This document shows positions 26,864 to 37,385 of a stretch of 64,000 nt of DNA, piece by piece. A model generated the notes under the pieces. It saw only the letters and a list, made by a program, of their open reading frames with translations, did no database searches and was not told the DNA's origin. The stretch comes from Paenibacillus_E qinlingensis (GTDB taxonomy: Bacteria > Bacillota > Bacilli > Paenibacillales > NBRC-103111), in NCBI RefSeq assembly GCF_028746185.1, contig NZ_JAQIVH010000052.1:62001-126000 (forward strand). The letters run 5' to 3'. Each line of letters starts with the position of its first letter. Position 1 is the stretch's first letter. The position numbers and the translations under genes are program-made.

Positions 26864-28681
26864 GTGAAAACGGTCTTGCGAAAAAGAAGAAGCCGTGCTT
26901 CCAATTTGTGGGAAGGTGTTGTGGCAGCCAGGAGGTGGATGCTCGTCTACGGACTGCTGATTTTCCTGCCGGCATGCATCATGCTGTTCGTCTATTATGA
27001 ACAATCCTCCCGAATTTTGCAGGAGGAAGTGACCCAGACCATGCAGCAGACGTTGAAACAGGCGGGTATTAATTTAAACTCGCGGCTTAACTATGTTCAG
27101 AACTCATCCAATACGATATTTATGAACAATAAGCTGTATGAGAATTTGGACCCCGCTAATCCAATCATCGAGCGCATCGCCCAGTCGAAGGAGCTGCGCA
27201 ATTTGCTCGAATCGGTTCAATCAGCGCCCGATATTGTCAGGGCACGTGTTTTTACCGATCCAGCGAATCTATACGGCTTCGATTTATTGAATCTTTTTCC
27301 GCTAGATAAGTTGAAAGAAAGCCCTTGGCACGAAGAGGTCTTGAATGCGGGCGGCAGCATCGTGTGGACGGGCATCTACGAAGAAAACTATCTGGACTCG
27401 GGGCCGGCACGGATTCTTTCTTGTGCCCGCATACTGAGACACCCGCGAAATTTTGAACAAACGCTTGGCGTGCTTATGCTGGATGTCCCTGAGAGTCTGG
27501 TTACAGACATCATTTCTGAGCTTGATTTTCCGGCTCAAAGCAGAGTCTATATGGTGGATCGCAGCGGAACTATCATTTACAGCGCGGAGCAATTCTTGAT
27601 CGGCACAAAAGCAAAGCTCGCGAGCGAATCCGATGCTGAGGGAATTCGTGAACGGTCTGAAAGCGGCGTGGACTTATTTGAGATGCGTGCCCCCATCAAA
27701 GCTGCGGATTGGCGGCTCGTGCTGGAAGTGCCCAAGACTGGCCTGACACACCGTGCGACCACGTTAAGTCAGTGGTCAAGCATCGCGACGATCGCTGGTA
27801 TGACGATTATGTTTCTAATTCTCGTGTTTATGTTAATGGCTTTTATTATTAATGGAATGAACCGCCGGATCCAATCGGTCTTCAAGACGATCCGCACGGA
27901 GGGCGTAGAAGGGCTGGAAGAATCACGTTCAGATAAGGGCAGCGATTTTTATTTACTGGAACAAGTCGTCGATCACTTGGTGAATCGAGTGAAAGATTTA
28001 ATGGAAGAAGCCTACCGATCGAAAATGATGGAGCGGGAAGCTGAGCTTCGTGCACTGCAGGCACAGATCAATCCGCACTTTCTCTACAATACGCTGGACA
28101 CGATCAACTGGTTGGCGATCTCACGTGATGCCGATGATATCAGCCATATGATCGAAAGTCTATCCGACTATTTTCGGCTCAGCCTTAATAAGGGTAAGGA
28201 TCATGTCTGCGTAGCAGATGAACTGGAGCTAGCGAGAGTCTATTTGGAGATTCAGCAGAACCGTTTCCCCTCTACATTCGAGTTCGTGATTGAAGCGGAT
28301 CAAGAGGCGAGTCGGTGCGTCATTCCGAAGCTAACGCTTCAACCCATCGTTGAGAATGCGCTGTTACACGGTATCCGCAAGAACAAGCGCAAAGCTGGGA
28401 CCATCTCCATTCGTGCGGAGCAGCGTGGCGACGAACTGGAGATATCGGTCAAAGACGATGGTATCGGGATGGAGGAGCAACTGGCCTCCAGCCTCTTGTC
28501 CTCATCGCGACCTTTGCTTCATGCCGAAGGAAGTGGCAGTTCGTACGGACTTTATAATGTGAACGAGCGAATCAAGCTGCTGGCCGGCTACGAATATGGG
28601 CTATCTGTCCGTTCCCGTCTAGGCGAAGGCACTGTTGTGATCGTCCGTCTCAAGGCAATGAAAGAGGATAAAATTAAGTAG
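26864..28681 (+). CDS. YesM-type sensor histidine kinase, second cluster
   Basis: A 605-residue membrane kinase starting with GTG behind AAAAGGAG. Topology is TM1 (about 28-48), an extracellular Cache-type sensor of about 250 residues, TM2 (about 303-328), HAMP, His_kinase with QINPHFLYNT (His405) and an HATPase domain (N-box VENALLHG, G-box DDGIGMEE). It is the likely detector of extracellular oligosaccharide or envelope signals for this xyloglucan-related locus. Gene order is regulator then kinase, the reverse of the first cluster. Confidence 0.92.
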   Translation: MKTVLRKRRSRASNLWEGVVAARRWMLVYGLLIFLPACIMLFVYYEQSSRILQEEVTQTMQQTLKQAGINLNSRLNYVQNSSNTIFMNNKLYENLDPANPIIERIAQSKELRNLLESVQSAPDIVRARVFTDPANLYGFDLLNLFPLDKLKESPWHEEVLNAGGSIVWTGIYEENYLDSGPARILSCARILRHPRNFEQTLGVLMLDVPESLVTDIISELDFPAQSRVYMVDRSGTIIYSAEQFLIGTKAKLASESDAEGIRERSESGVDLFEMRAPIKAADWRLVLEVPKTGLTHRATTLSQWSSIATIAGMTIMFLILVFMLMAFIINGMNRRIQSVFKTIRTEGVEGLEESRSDKGSDFYLLEQVVDHLVNRVKDLMEEAYRSKMMEREAELRALQAQINPHFLYNTLDTINWLAISRDADDISHMIESLSDYFRLSLNKGKDHVCVADELELARVYLEIQQNRFPSTFEFVIEADQEASRCVIPKLTLQPIVENALLHGIRKNKRKAGTISIRAEQRGDELEISVKDDGIGMEEQLASSLLSSSRPLLHAEGSGSSYGLYNVNERIKLLAGYEYGLSVRSRLGEGTVVIVRLKAMKEDKIK

Positions 28682-28772
28682 GATACACCTAGAAAGTGTT
28701 GGATTGCCCCCTACATGACGCACCATCCTGCAGGTACAATGAAGCCATAAGTGCAGGAGGTGCAATCACAAT

Positions 28773-29738
28773 ATGAGCGAGCTTATCACACAATGGAATG
28801 GAAAGGCAGGGGAGGTCAAGGTTTCCCGCAAGCGTGAAGGCAGGTGGCGACAGGTATGGCGGAACAGGGATACCTACTTGCTGCTGCTGCCAGGGCTGCT
28901 GTTACTGGTGCTGTTCAAATACACGCCAATGTATGGAGTGGTGATTGCGTTTCAGGAATATAACATTTTTGACGGGATCGTAGGAAGCAAGTGGGTCGGA
29001 CTCGAGCAGTTTCGCAAGCTAATAGAATCGACAGAATTCATGCAAGTGTTCATGAATACGCTGCTCATTAGTGTATACAAGATCGTGCTGCTGTTCCCGA
29101 TACCAATCCTGATCGCCCTGCTCTTGAACGAGATTCGGTTCCGAGCGTTCAAACGGACCATCCAGACGATTATCTACATGCCTCACTTTTTGTCTTGGGT
29201 CATCATTTCCGGCTTGTTCATGACGATCTTGTCTCCTTCCGACGGACTTGTCAATGCCGTCATCCAATGGCTCGGCGGCAAACCGATCCCATTTTTTATG
29301 GACAACCACGTATTTCGAAGCGTCGTCGTGTTCACGGCAGGCTGGAAGGAGATCGGCTGGAATGCGATCATCTTCATCGCCGCTCTCGCGAGTGTCGAGC
29401 AGGAGCAATATGAGGCGGCTTCGATCGATGGAGCGAGTCGACTACAGCAGATGTGGCATATTTCGCTTCCAGGCATTGTGCCGACGATCATCCTCATGCT
29501 CATTCTCCGTCTTGGCATGGTACTGGATGCGGGAACAGAACAAATACTCACGATGTATAACCCTACTGTCTACGCATCCGGGGATGTTATCGGAACCTTC
29601 GTCTACCGGACGGGTCTCGGCAAGATGGATTACAGCTTCAGCACAGCGGTCGGCCTGTTCAATTCGGTCGTCGGTTTCATACTCGTTATATCCGGCAACT
29701 GGCTCAGCAAAAGACTGCTGAACCGTGGCATCTGGTAA
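28773..29738 (+). CDS. LplB-type ABC sugar transporter permease, second cluster
   Basis: A 321-residue permease with about six helices and EAA loop YEAASIDGASRLQQMW, clearly homologous to the protein at 2654 (shared YTPMYGVVIAFQ-like, FLSWVIISG-like and GLFNSVVGF-like segments). The start ATG has GCAGGAGG upstream. It forms the channel with the next permease; no ATPase gene is encoded nearby, so a shared MsmX-type ATPase is assumed. Substrate is inferred to be xyloglucan oligosaccharide from the GH74-type gene downstream. Confidence 0.92.
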   Translation: MSELITQWNGKAGEVKVSRKREGRWRQVWRNRDTYLLLLPGLLLLVLFKYTPMYGVVIAFQEYNIFDGIVGSKWVGLEQFRKLIESTEFMQVFMNTLLISVYKIVLLFPIPILIALLLNEIRFRAFKRTIQTIIYMPHFLSWVIISGLFMTILSPSDGLVNAVIQWLGGKPIPFFMDNHVFRSVVVFTAGWKEIGWNAIIFIAALASVEQEQYEAASIDGASRLQQMWHISLPGIVPTIILMLILRLGMVLDAGTEQILTMYNPTVYASGDVIGTFVYRTGLGKMDYSFSTAVGLFNSVVGFILVISGNWLSKRLLNRGIW

Positions 29739-29750
29739 GGGAGGCTTAAC

Positions 29751-30632
29751 ATGCATATCCGTAAAAGAACGTTCAGCGACTGGTCATTAGACATTTTCGT
29801 CTACGGCTTCATGATTGTGTTAGGACTGATTACCTTACTGCCTATGATCCACGTGTTCTCCAAATCCGTCAGTTCGGATTGGGCGCTTATATCAGGACGG
29901 GTGAGTCTGCTGCCAGTCGGTTTCCAGCTCGATACGTTGATAAACGTCGCCACTTCTTACACATTCGGCAGGGCTTTCGTCATATCGGCCATCGTGACAG
30001 TAGTTGGGACACTACTGAGCATTTTGGTGACGGCCATAACGGCCTATCCACTGTCTAAGCGGCATTTGCCTGGCATCTCGGGAATCATGCTATTATTCGT
30101 CTTCACGATGCTATTTAATGGAGGACTCATTCCGAATTACCTGTTGATCAGGGAACTGCACCTGCTGAACAACCTATGGTCTCTCATTTTGCCAGCAATG
30201 ATAAGTGTGTTCAATATGCTGGTGATCAAGAGCTATTACGAAGGGCTTCCCGAAGCGCTGGAAGAATCGGCGCGGATTGACGGTGCGAAAACATATGTAA
30301 TACTGTTCCGCATCATTCTTCCGCTCAGCATGCCCGTGCTCGCTGCGATCGCCTTGTTCTATGCGGTCGGCTTCTGGAACGACTACTTCAGCCCGATGCT
30401 CTACATTAGCGATCCGTTGCTCAAAACGCTGCAATTGCATCTGCGCGATATCGTGATGGAAAACGATACGGCAAACGCGCTCAACAAGTCGGCCGACGAT
30501 CTGATGAATATGTCACCAGAAAGTATCCGGGCTGCTACAGTAGTGGCATCTACCGTGCCCATCCTGCTCGTATATCCGTTCCTTCAGAAGTATTTTATTA
30601 AGGGTGTATTGATCGGTTCCGTCAAAGGTTAA
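29751..30632 (+). CDS. LplC/YtcP-type ABC sugar transporter permease, second cluster
   Basis: A 293-residue permease homologous to the one at 3634, with six helices, an EAA loop (LEESARIDGAKTYVILF) and the C-terminal FIKGVLIGSVKG typical of the YtcP type. It begins 12 bases after its partner with a GGGAGG site. A hairpin follows between this gene and the binding-protein gene. Confidence 0.92.
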   Translation: MHIRKRTFSDWSLDIFVYGFMIVLGLITLLPMIHVFSKSVSSDWALISGRVSLLPVGFQLDTLINVATSYTFGRAFVISAIVTVVGTLLSILVTAITAYPLSKRHLPGISGIMLLFVFTMLFNGGLIPNYLLIRELHLLNNLWSLILPAMISVFNMLVIKSYYEGLPEALEESARIDGAKTYVILFRIILPLSMPVLAAIALFYAVGFWNDYFSPMLYISDPLLKTLQLHLRDIVMENDTANALNKSADDLMNMSPESIRAATVVASTVPILLVYPFLQKYFIKGVLIGSVKG

Positions 30633-30634
30633 TG

Positions 30635-30672
30635 GTGCATTAACGCCGGCGGAATCCATTCCGCTGCTTAAT
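30635..30672 (+). other. hairpin between permease and binding-protein genes
   Basis: GCGGAAT/ATTCCGC inner stem enclosed by GCATTAA/TTAATG(c) pairing, without a T-tract. Probably an mRNA stability element that allows higher expression of the binding protein. Confidence 0.5.
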
Positions 30673-30708
30673 GATAAATCGTACTACCTATATAGGAGGG
30701 TTTAAAAG

Positions 30709-32238
30709 ATGAAGAAAATGATGAAATGGGCTGCGCTCCCTGTAGCCGTAAGTTTGATGCTTCTTACCGCTTGTGGTTCGAGCAGCGAAGGTGGGAAGGA
30801 CACTCCTGCACCATCCGCACAGCCCGCAACTGCCGGTCCCAAGCCTGAACTGAAAGCGCTTATGCGTTTGGGTCCAAACTTTGCTAAAGACCCGATCGCC
30901 ATGATGCTGGAAGAGAAGACGGGGTACAAAGTTAATTACGAAGCGCTTCCGGTTGATAAGCCAGAGGACAAACTCAATTTACTGATTGCTTCCTCCGAGC
31001 CTTACGACATCGTCTCGACAGGTGGGGACAGCAGCTCTAAAGCGATCTATGCTGATTATGCCAAAAAAGGCGCGCTGGTCGATCTAACTCCGCTCATTGA
31101 GAAGTACGGCAAAAACATCAAAGCATCCTTGTCCAAAGAGTCCCTGGAAATGGCCAAAGTCGACGGTAAAATCTATGCGATTCCGACACGAACCCTCGAG
31201 TCGGTCGGCACGAGCCTGATGATCCGCAAGGATTGGTTGGATAAGCTGGGGCTGAAAGTACCGACCACGCTTGATGAGCTATTGGTTGTCCTCAAGGCGT
31301 TCAAGGAGAAGGATCCTGGTGGTAACGGAGCCAAAAATATTCCGATGTCTATTAAGGGAGACAATCCATTAGTCGACAACCTCGTCGGCGCCTTTGGTAT
31401 GGTGAATGATTGGAACGATGTGAGCGGTAAGCTGATACCTCGTGCGATGAATCCTGCGTTTAAGGAGTATCTGACTTATATGTCCGATCTTTACAAACAA
31501 GGACTGCTCGATCAAGAGTTCGCGATTAACAAGGACGCAACCGTGAAGGAGAAGTTTACGAATGGTAAGGCGGGTGCCATCGTGTTGCATTGGGCCGACA
31601 TTCCGGCGATTGACGATGCACTCAAGAAAAACATTCCAGGAGCTACGTACGCGTACATTCCAGCACTGGCAGGCAAGACCGGTCAAGCAGGTCTGGCGCA
31701 GTCTTCCGGATTTGATAGGCTGACCTTTATTCCGAAAGCTTCCAAACATCCGGAAGATGCGATCAAATGGATCGACGCCAAGCTAGAACCGGATACGTTC
31801 AAAAACATTGCAATCGGCGTAGAGGGCACGCACCATACGCTCAAAGACGGAAATTATTACCCGATATTACCGATTTTCAATGATGATCGCGGTTCTGCCA
31901 GCAACTATTTGACGGGTATTGATGAAACCAAATATCCGATCTATTGGCAGGCTCGCGTCCGCAAAGATGATCGGCTATACAAGGGCTGGGAATTTCTGAA
32001 CAAGCTGCAGAAGCCAGAAGTGTTCAAGCAGAATCCACTGGGCTTGGCGCCTTACTTCCCGAATTACTCCAAGGAAAACGCGCAGCTCAACCAGATGGTC
32101 AATGATTATGCGGTCAAAATCATCGTCGGCGGAGAGCCGTTAACAGGATTCGATGCCTTCACGGAAAAATTCAAAAAAGCCGGTGGCCAAACGAGCTACG
32201 ACGAAATTAACGCATGGTACGCAACAGCACGTAAATAA
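30709..32238 (+). CDS. extracellular solute-binding lipoprotein, second cluster
   Basis: A 509-residue lipoprotein with signal peptide and lipobox LTAC (Cys about residue 22), an Ala/Pro/Ser-rich tether and a family 1-type binding fold similar to the protein at 4551 (MIRKDWLDKLGLKVPTT; GGNGAKNIPM loop). It would capture oligosaccharides released by the secreted enzyme encoded next. Good AGGAGG site. Followed by a hairpin and then the GH74-type gene. Confidence 0.92.
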   Translation: MKKMMKWAALPVAVSLMLLTACGSSSEGGKDTPAPSAQPATAGPKPELKALMRLGPNFAKDPIAMMLEEKTGYKVNYEALPVDKPEDKLNLLIASSEPYDIVSTGGDSSSKAIYADYAKKGALVDLTPLIEKYGKNIKASLSKESLEMAKVDGKIYAIPTRTLESVGTSLMIRKDWLDKLGLKVPTTLDELLVVLKAFKEKDPGGNGAKNIPMSIKGDNPLVDNLVGAFGMVNDWNDVSGKLIPRAMNPAFKEYLTYMSDLYKQGLLDQEFAINKDATVKEKFTNGKAGAIVLHWADIPAIDDALKKNIPGATYAYIPALAGKTGQAGLAQSSGFDRLTFIPKASKHPEDAIKWIDAKLEPDTFKNIAIGVEGTHHTLKDGNYYPILPIFNDDRGSASNYLTGIDETKYPIYWQARVRKDDRLYKGWEFLNKLQKPEVFKQNPLGLAPYFPNYSKENAQLNQMVNDYAVKIIVGGEPLTGFDAFTEKFKKAGGQTSYDEINAWYATARK

Positions 32239-32241
32239 AAC

Positions 32242-32290
32242 AATGCGGCAGGCTGACGAATTCGCTTAGGCGGTGCAGGCTGCCGCATCT
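32242..32290 (+). other. hairpin between binding-protein and GH74 genes
   Basis: ATGCGGCAG and CTGCCGCAT form a 9-bp stem around a loop of about 30 bases. No T-tract follows, so read-through into the GH74-type gene is expected. Counterpart of the hairpin at 6137-6176. Confidence 0.5.
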
Positions 32291-32380
32291 GCTGTGCCTT
32301 TTCAGCAAAGTATCAGTACGTAAAGGGGGATGATTGCTGCAAGTTAAGCAAGATGAACACCATTATGGGAGGGAAAAGGG

Positions 32381-35300
32381 ATGATTGCTTTGGAATTTTC
32401 GAAAAGGTGGAAATGGCTCGGTTTCATGATGTTCTTCTTACTGATTGGTATGTTGCTAGGATCCGCTTCTTCCGTCAATGCCGCTCAACAAGAGCCTTAC
32501 AATTGGCAAAATGTAAGTATCGGAGGCGGCGGATTTGTAACCGGGATCGCCATACATCCAACAGAGCCGGATCTCGTCTATATTCGAACCGACGTTGGTG
32601 GAGCCTTACGATGGGACCCGGTTAATCAGAAGTGGATTCCATTATTGAATGCGCTTCCAAGAGAGAAATACAATCTGTACGGCATTGACAGCATCGCCCT
32701 TGATCCAGCGGATCCGAATGTGGTTTACGTGGCAGCGGGCAAGTTCGATTATGTCGGAGCTCCTTCGGATATTCTGAAATCAACTGATCGGGGAACAACA
32801 TGGACGTCAACCGGTTTCGCTCCCAGGCATTATGGAAACGGCTCAGGACGAGATTTGGGTGAACGGCTTGGGGTAGACCCGAACAACAGTCAAATCATTT
32901 ACATGGGAACTCGTTATGATGGGCTGTGGAAAAGTACATCCGGCGCCAGCGCTGGCTCATGGGAGCAGGTTACTAGCTTTCCAACCCTTGGAGCGGCACC
33001 GACTGGACTCAGTTTTGTTTTATTTGATAAAAGCACAGGATCTCCGGGAATATCAACTCAAACCATCTATGTAGGGGTTAAAGGCACCGGCATTTACCAG
33101 AGTGTGAACGGAGGGACGACATGGACGCTGATGAATGGAAGCCCGCTAAATCCTCGTCGAGTCGTACTGTCCGGTGATGGCACTTTATATGTAACTTATG
33201 ATACCGGCGTTACCAAGTTTGTTGGCGGCGTATGGACCGACATTTCGCCACCAGCGACGGGAAGATACAACGGCATTACGGTAGATCCTACCAACCCAAA
33301 CATCGTGATGACGGCGATTGAAGATGGTTCGAACACGCCAGCACCGATTTACCGGTCGACCAATGGAGGCTTGAATTGGTCGCAAATCACCTTCGTGAAA
33401 CATCCGAATGTTCCTTGGTGGACGAGTAACTGGTTTGCTGCCAATACATCAACCTTGACCATTGATCCGCATTTTCCTAAACGGGTGTGGTTAACCGACT
33501 TCTACGGCACATGGCGGACAGATGATATTACGGCAAGTCCGTCCCACTGGTATACGTACGAACAGGGGCATGAGGAAGTGGTGACGTTCGCCCTGCGCAG
33601 TACACCGATCGGAGCACCGCTATTGAGCGGGCATGCGGACGTCGACGGCTTGCGTCATACGTCGCTTACGACGTATCCAAGCGGCAAGTTCGGCAGTCCG
33701 TCTCTGGGCGATACAGTTTCGATCGACTTTCAAGAGAGTAATCCGAACTTCATCGCTCGGGTAGGTTCCACCCGTTATGCCGGCTCAGGGGGCGGCGGCT
33801 ACAGCACCAACAACGGAGCAACTTGGACGGCATTTCCTAATCCGCCCGGAATCGCAGGCCGCATCGCCGTATCTGCTGGCAGCGAAACGATGGTCTGGGT
33901 CCCGCAGCACGGAAGCCCGTTATTTTCAACCGACCGGGGACAATCATGGACACCGGGAACAGGGGCACCATCCGGAACCGTTCACGATTTCTGGGTCTGG
34001 TATCAACCGCTGGCGTCCGATCGCGTCAATACCAATACGTTCTATCTGTTGGAACGTAACACGTGGAAATTATTCCGAAGTATAGACGGAGGAGCGTCTT
34101 GGACGGTTGCGTCTACGTTGCCGATCATACCTGCGAAAACTCCTGCGTATTTCAGCGTCAAGGCAGCTCCAGGTAAGGCGGGCGAAGTATGGGTCAGCTT
34201 GGATGGGGGAGGTCTCTGGCGTTCCAGTAACGCTGGCGATTCTTGGACACAGCTGCCGAATGTGCAGCAGGCGACATTGTTTGCATTTGGTAAAAATAAA
34301 CTCGGCTCTCCGAATCCCACAGTTTTCGTATATGGCAAGGTGGACAATGCCGTGGGTATTTTCCGCTCAGACGATTTCGGAGCTACCTGGGTGAAAATCG
34401 ACGTAGCTGATCCGGCGATCGGCGCTGAAGCCAATACGATGGAAGGCGACCGTCAGACATGGGGTCGTGTCTATATCGGAACGAACGGAACCGGTGTTTT
34501 TTACGGCGACACCTTGATGAGCGAAGGAACGGATACGGAGTCGCCGACAGCACCTGCGAACCTCTCATCTCCGTCGCATACGTCCACGAGCGTTAACCTG
34601 TCATGGACGGCTTCGACCGATAATACCGGTGTGGCGGGGTACAACATTTACAACGCAGGTGTATATGTCGGAGCTACTACAACTTTTTCGAGTACAAACT
34701 ATACGGTAAACGGCTTAACGCCAAGCACAACCTATTCGTTTACAGTGAAAGCCAAAGATGGAGCGGGCAATCTCTCGGCTGTGAGCAATTCGCTGAGTGT
34801 GACGACGGCACCTCCGCCGGCGCCGCCGACGAATCTGACAACAACATCGGCGACGCTCACGAGCCTCAGCCTGAGTTGGAGTCCGCCTTCCAATCTCTCA
34901 GGCGTAGTCGGATATACCATTTACGTCGGATCCAAACAGGTGGCTGCTACCTCAGGCACGACGTATACACTCACGAACTTATTGCCTGACCGAACGTACA
35001 CGGTTACGGTTCGTTCAGTAGATGTCGCAGGCAGCACGTCGGCAGCTAGCAATACGCTTGCTGCGACGACTGCCGCAGGTCCGGGCACGCTTGCCTTCAT
35101 CGACGATTTTCAGGATGGGGTCGCGGATGGTTGGACGGCTGCAAACGGTACCTGGTCTGTCGTAACATCAGGCGGGTCCAAGGTTTACAAGCAAGCTTCT
35201 TGGCTGTCGACGAATGCGTTCAGCACGGTGGATACCAGCTCATATGCCAACTATAGCGTGGAAACAAATATCAAACTTACCCAGAATGATATTGACCTGG

Positions 35301-37312
35301 CAGCCGGTATTACGGCTCGCTATCTCGATTCGAACAATTTTTACTATTTCCGAATCAAAGCTGGCAAGCTCCAAATTGGCAAATCGGTGAACGGAACCGT
35401 CACGATCCTGACTCAGAAAAATTATCCGATGACGACGAATGAAGTTTACTCGTTCACTGCGGTATTAAACAACAGCACACTCGAATTATATGTGAATGGT
35501 TTCAAGGAATTAACTGTTACGGATACAAGTCATGCCTCAGGAAAAATAGGTCTATATGCCTTCAAAACGAGTGTTGAATTTGACAATGTGAAAGTCGTTC
35601 ATGATCGCGATTTCATACCGCCGACGGCTCCTGGAAATTTGCGCTTAGTATCCAAAAATGAGACCACGGCAGATTTAACTTGGGACACATCCACGGACAA
35701 TACCGGCGTAACCCAATACGAGGTGTATCATGGTTCAACTTTGATAGGAACCGTAACGTCCAACACATATTCCGCGACCAATCTTACAGCGAATACTAAC
35801 TACACATTCAGTGTAAAGGCAAGGGATGCAGCAGGCAACGTGTCTGGAGCGAGCGCTCTGCTCAGCGTTACGACTGACCCGTATCTCGTTCAAGCGAAGA
35901 AAACAATCGCCGCCATTTCGGTTGATGGATCCCTTAACGAACAAGGTTGGTCCACGTTTAAGCAGGTAAAGAAAGGGATTGTCGGAACTCCGAACAATAC
36001 GACCCAATTCAGTACGTTGTGGGACAATAATTATTTATATGTAGGCGTCAAAGTCATCGATGGTAATCTGTATAATACATCGGTTCAACCTTATTATGAT
36101 GACTCCATCGAGATTTATATCGACAGCAACAATAATAAGGGTACGACGTATGACAGTTATGACCAGCAGTATGTCAAGGGCTGGAATGACAGCACGCTAT
36201 GGCTGCAGAGAGTAATGCCAAACGGTGTTCTGCATGGATGGGCCCCGATTTCAGGCGGCTACAGCGTGGAACTGGCGATTCCGTGGAGCACGCTCGGTCT
36301 AACACCAACCGCTGGTATGACCATTGGCTTCGACGTGGCGAACAATGATACGGACGACGGGAATGGCCGGCAAAGCCAGTTGATGTGGGCCGGTACGAAC
36401 GATAACTGGACGAATACGTCAGGTTTTGGGACCCTGCAGCTATCCTCCGTCTCCATCGGGGATACGCAGCCGCCTACAGCCCCGACGAATTTGACATCGC
36501 CTTCGCACACGGACAGGACCGCAGTATTGTCTTGGACGGCATCTACGGATAATGTCGGTGTTACCGGATACGAAATTTATCAAGGCGGCAATGTAGTTGC
36601 AACGGTAACTTCGACGACTTATACAGTCACAGGGCTAACGCCGGGAACTAGCTACAATTTTACGGTGAAAGCCAAAGATGGGGAAAACAATGTCTCGGCA
36701 GCGAGCAACACGGTCAGTGTCACGATGGACGCTTCCTATACGCTGATCCCAGTGACCAAAACAAATGCTGCCATCCTAGTCGATGGTTTGCTGAACGAAA
36801 CGGTATGGGGGATAACGAATCAAGCGAACAAAAACGTACTCGCTACCTCTAACAATACAACACAATTTGGTGTAATATGGGATAATACGTACTTATATGT
36901 CGGGGTCACCGTCTCCGACGGAAATTTGTACAACAATTCGCCCGAGCCTTACTCCGATGATTCTGTCGAGATTTATATCGACGGAGATCATAACCAGGGC
37001 GCGACCTATGACAGCTTTGATCGGCAGTACATCAAAGGTTGGAACGACAATTCCCTATTCGAGGCGCGGAGCCTTACGAATGGGGTGCAACATGCATGGG
37101 CTGTGACGGCGGCTGGATACAGTGTAGAAATGGCGATTCCATGGAGTTCCCTCGGTATTACGCCATCCGCTGGGATGTTGATCGGCTTCGACATAGCGAA
37201 CAATGATGAGGACGATGGAAACGGTCGACATAGCCAGACGGTATGGGCAGGAACATCCAATAACTGGTCGAGCACGTCTGCATTCGGAGAGTTGAAGCTG
37301 GTATTACCATAA
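32381..37312 (+). CDS. secreted GH74-type xyloglucanase with FN3, LamG-like and CBM9-like modules
   Basis: A 1643-residue secreted protein. The signal peptide ends near VNA-A (about residue 34). The tandem beta-propeller catalytic part (about 35-715) starts NVSIGGGGFVTG and has RTDVGG (Asp71, expected base) and SIDFQE (Asp449, candidate acid), as in GH74 endo-xyloglucanases, plus many BNR-like STDRG/STNGG Asp-box motifs. Then come FN3 (718-808), FN3 (809-900), a LamG-like domain (902-1075), FN3 (1077-1167), a CBM9-like module (1168-1360), FN3 (1361-1450) and a CBM9-like module (1451-1643). It would cut xyloglucan at the cell surface to feed the adjacent transporter. No cell-wall anchor motif is seen at the C-terminus. 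Confidence 0.88.
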   Translation: MIALEFSKRWKWLGFMMFFLLIGMLLGSASSVNAAQQEPYNWQNVSIGGGGFVTGIAIHPTEPDLVYIRTDVGGALRWDPVNQKWIPLLNALPREKYNLYGIDSIALDPADPNVVYVAAGKFDYVGAPSDILKSTDRGTTWTSTGFAPRHYGNGSGRDLGERLGVDPNNSQIIYMGTRYDGLWKSTSGASAGSWEQVTSFPTLGAAPTGLSFVLFDKSTGSPGISTQTIYVGVKGTGIYQSVNGGTTWTLMNGSPLNPRRVVLSGDGTLYVTYDTGVTKFVGGVWTDISPPATGRYNGITVDPTNPNIVMTAIEDGSNTPAPIYRSTNGGLNWSQITFVKHPNVPWWTSNWFAANTSTLTIDPHFPKRVWLTDFYGTWRTDDITASPSHWYTYEQGHEEVVTFALRSTPIGAPLLSGHADVDGLRHTSLTTYPSGKFGSPSLGDTVSIDFQESNPNFIARVGSTRYAGSGGGGYSTNNGATWTAFPNPPGIAGRIAVSAGSETMVWVPQHGSPLFSTDRGQSWTPGTGAPSGTVHDFWVWYQPLASDRVNTNTFYLLERNTWKLFRSIDGGASWTVASTLPIIPAKTPAYFSVKAAPGKAGEVWVSLDGGGLWRSSNAGDSWTQLPNVQQATLFAFGKNKLGSPNPTVFVYGKVDNAVGIFRSDDFGATWVKIDVADPAIGAEANTMEGDRQTWGRVYIGTNGTGVFYGDTLMSEGTDTESPTAPANLSSPSHTSTSVNLSWTASTDNTGVAGYNIYNAGVYVGATTTFSSTNYTVNGLTPSTTYSFTVKAKDGAGNLSAVSNSLSVTTAPPPAPPTNLTTTSATLTSLSLSWSPPSNLSGVVGYTIYVGSKQVAATSGTTYTLTNLLPDRTYTVTVRSVDVAGSTSAASNTLAATTAAGPGTLAFIDDFQDGVADGWTAANGTWSVVTSGGSKVYKQASWLSTNAFSTVDTSSYANYSVETNIKLTQNDIDLAAGITARYLDSNNFYYFRIKAGKLQIGKSVNGTVTILTQKNYPMTTNEVYSFTAVLNNSTLELYVNGFKELTVTDTSHASGKIGLYAFKTSVEFDNVKVVHDRDFIPPTAPGNLRLVSKNETTADLTWDTSTDNTGVTQYEVYHGSTLIGTVTSNTYSATNLTANTNYTFSVKARDAAGNVSGASALLSVTTDPYLVQAKKTIAAISVDGSLNEQGWSTFKQVKKGIVGTPNNTTQFSTLWDNNYLYVGVKVIDGNLYNTSVQPYYDDSIEIYIDSNNNKGTTYDSYDQQYVKGWNDSTLWLQRVMPNGVLHGWAPISGGYSVELAIPWSTLGLTPTAGMTIGFDVANNDTDDGNGRQSQLMWAGTNDNWTNTSGFGTLQLSSVSIGDTQPPTAPTNLTSPSHTDRTAVLSWTASTDNVGVTGYEIYQGGNVVATVTSTTYTVTGLTPGTSYNFTVKAKDGENNVSAASNTVSVTMDASYTLIPVTKTNAAILVDGLLNETVWGITNQANKNVLATSNNTTQFGVIWDNTYLYVGVTVSDGNLYNNSPEPYSDDSVEIYIDGDHNQGATYDSFDRQYIKGWNDNSLFEARSLTNGVQHAWAVTAAGYSVEMAIPWSSLGITPSAGMLIGFDIANNDEDDGNGRHSQTVWAGTSNNWSSTSAFGELKLVLP

Positions 37313-37385
37313 CTGCGACTGCATGAATCGAGCAACTTTGTCGTCGAGCGAAATTCAGAGATCACAATGATAGGGGGCTAAACGC

